The notes under the pieces: generated by a model
What the model was told of the DNA's origin: nothing
Databases searched by the model: none
What the model saw: the letters and a program-made list of their open reading frames with translations, nothing else
Part shown: positions 31,871-32,457 of the stretch, piece after piece
Layout: each line of letters opens with the position of its first letter
How positions within the stretch are numbered: the stretch's first letter is position 1
Made by a program: the position numbers and the translations under genes
NCBI GenBank assembly: GCA_002686265.1
Contig: NZBA01000062.1
Location: 1 to 32,457 of the forward strand
Source of the DNA: Planctomycetota bacterium
Lineage (GTDB): Bacteria > Planctomycetota > UBA1135 > GCA-002686595
Direction of reading: 5' to 3'
DNA length: 32,457 nucleotides

Positions 31871-32056
31871 TCGCAACGCGAAGTTCTGAGCTTCGAGCCC
31901 GTTGGCCTCAAAGCAAGTCGTTGACGCCTGGCTGGCATCGCCTTTCTTGTCATCGCAGCGGCCAACTTCGAGGTTGGCGCCGATCCGGGAGTTGTTCGGA
32001 TTCAGACGCCTTGTCCATGGTAGGCCTAGCGAGACTGTGCCTCGGACCGATGCGAG
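31871..32056. other. Non-coding stretch between the giant gene and the transposase remnant
   Basis: No ORF here has recognisable content on either strand. It contains the weak hairpins noted after the stop. It may include further decayed transposase sequence, but I could not align it convincingly. Confidence 0.5.
31879..31895 (+). terminator. Weak hairpin just after the giant gene
   Basis: CGAAGTT and AGCTTCG pair (one G-T) around a CTG loop, 8 bases after the stop. There is no following T-run, so intrinsic termination here is only a guess. A second perfect 6-bp stem (GCCAAC/GTTGGC) lies at 31961-31978, also without a T-run. Confidence 0.25.
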
Positions 32057-32361
32057 CTATCGCTCGGTTGCGGCGACCCGCTCCCCGACCAACCTGCAGT
32101 CGGTGTCTGATACTTGTGGCCGCGTTTCCAATGCAAATCATCGAGGCCAATCGATTCGATCCCATCGAGGTTGCGGTGCGATAATCCCCATGAAACCATC
32201 TGTTTTGCGGAGTGGCATACGTGGTCCCAGCTCACCTCAAAGAACGTTGCCACTTCCTTCTGTTTCACTACAAACGGCTTGTAGTCCATCACGCGGTTGA
32301 AGATAGTCTCTAGTTGCATCCTGTGGGCCCCGCTTTCAGTTTGATCAGTTCGCAAACTCAT
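32057..32361 (-). pseudogene. Decayed, internally deleted ISL3-family transposase
   Basis: Read leftwards, an ATG at 32319 begins MQLETIFNRVMDYKPFVV, which resembles the start of planctomycete ISL3-type transposases. The sequence then jumps straight to the helix-turn-helix segment (KQKEVATFFEVSWDHVCHSA, MVSWGLSHRNL) and the start of the DDE domain (IGLDDLHWKRGHKYQT). The zinc-finger part, about 100 residues in intact members, is missing. After KYQT, ending at 32104, the similarity continues only in another frame (TDCRLVGERVAATER, stop at 32057), so there is also a frameshift and loss of the rest. The frame is open upstream to 32361, but nothing before 32319 looks like transposase. No terminal inverted repeats could be identified. 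Family assignment is from memory of the family. Confidence 0.72.
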
Positions 32362-32457
32362 CTAACTCGGAACCGCCACGGGACGCGCGGTCCTACCTTG
32401 AATAATCGACCACGGCCCGTGGCTTTGGCTTGACCCGCAAAGCGGGGCGCTTGCATG

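Noticed and set aside
25139..31297. RTX toxin / type I secretion substrate
   Set aside because: VCBS modules often occur in RTX proteins, but no GGxGxDxxx nonapeptide runs are present and the protein ends in a dockerin and acidic tail.
29579..31306. Long minus-strand open frame (575 codons) antisense to the cadherin-like array
   Set aside because: It lies wholly inside the giant gene, its translation has no recognisable motifs and is rich in Arg, Ile and Val as expected from the reverse of an Asp/Thr-rich repeat protein. Similar shadows occur at 9455-10573, 24713-25597 and 27599-28789.
31902..32300. Plus-strand open frames after the giant gene (up to 132 codons)
   Set aside because: They overlap the transposase remnant on the other strand, lack convincing ribosome binding sites and show no recognisable protein.
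32410..32446. Two small hairpins (CCACG/CGTGG and CCCGC/GCGGG) as IS ends or terminators
   Set aside because: Short stems in a GC-rich stretch, with no matching inverted copy near 31871-31950 and no T-run.

Overview
The window carries almost nothing but two giant, same-strand genes for secreted repeat proteins. It looks like a planctomycete chromosome, probably of the Pirellulaceae/Rhodopirellula kind. Three things point there: the second protein starts with a very basic leader followed by the motif VEPLEARVLLA (planctomycete extracellular / LEPR-XLL type signal), both proteins end in dockerin-like double calcium-binding repeats followed by an acidic tail, and the proteins are built from VCBS/cadherin-like, beta-helix, PPC and GEVED modules typical of planctomycete giant proteins. 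Taxonomy is inferred from protein style only.

Layout: (1) 2-5224 (+) is the 3' part of a gene cut by the window edge. It encodes the end of one cadherin-like module, two ~150-residue 'TLPTITED' modules, eleven VCBS/cadherin-like modules, a dockerin and an acidic tail. (2) 5225-5563 is an intergenic gap with a candidate sigma70 promoter, a small hairpin and a Shine-Dalgarno sequence for the next gene. (3) 5564-31870 (+) is one uninterrupted 8768-codon gene, for a protein of roughly 0.9 MDa. In order it encodes: secretion leader; conserved N-terminal extracellular domain; Ig-like pieces; a metzincin-like protease domain whose zinc site is destroyed; a PPC domain; a right-handed beta-helix; three ~107-residue fibronectin-like repeats; a second beta-helix; PPC-like domains; a propeller-like and a jelly-roll-like region; three clusters of a helix-containing 'FEFD' repeat with PPC domains between clusters 1 and 2; a third beta-helix; a GEVED domain; eighteen cadherin/VCBS-like modules; dockerin; acidic tail. 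(4) 31871-32457 is non-coding except for a decayed, internally deleted ISL3-family transposase on the minus strand.

The two genes end in the same way (last VCBS module, W-Q-N-P, dockerin, GEGE linker, acidic tail containing a VLDDLA/ILDEFA motif), so they are probably tandem paralogues. The most plausible role is a very long extracellular fibre, adhesin or surface scaffold that binds calcium through many Asp-rich loops, with the dockerin plus tail as the attachment or sorting end. No enzyme activity can be supported. The points most worth following up are the inactivated metzincin domain, the FEFD repeat family and the shared C-terminal tail.
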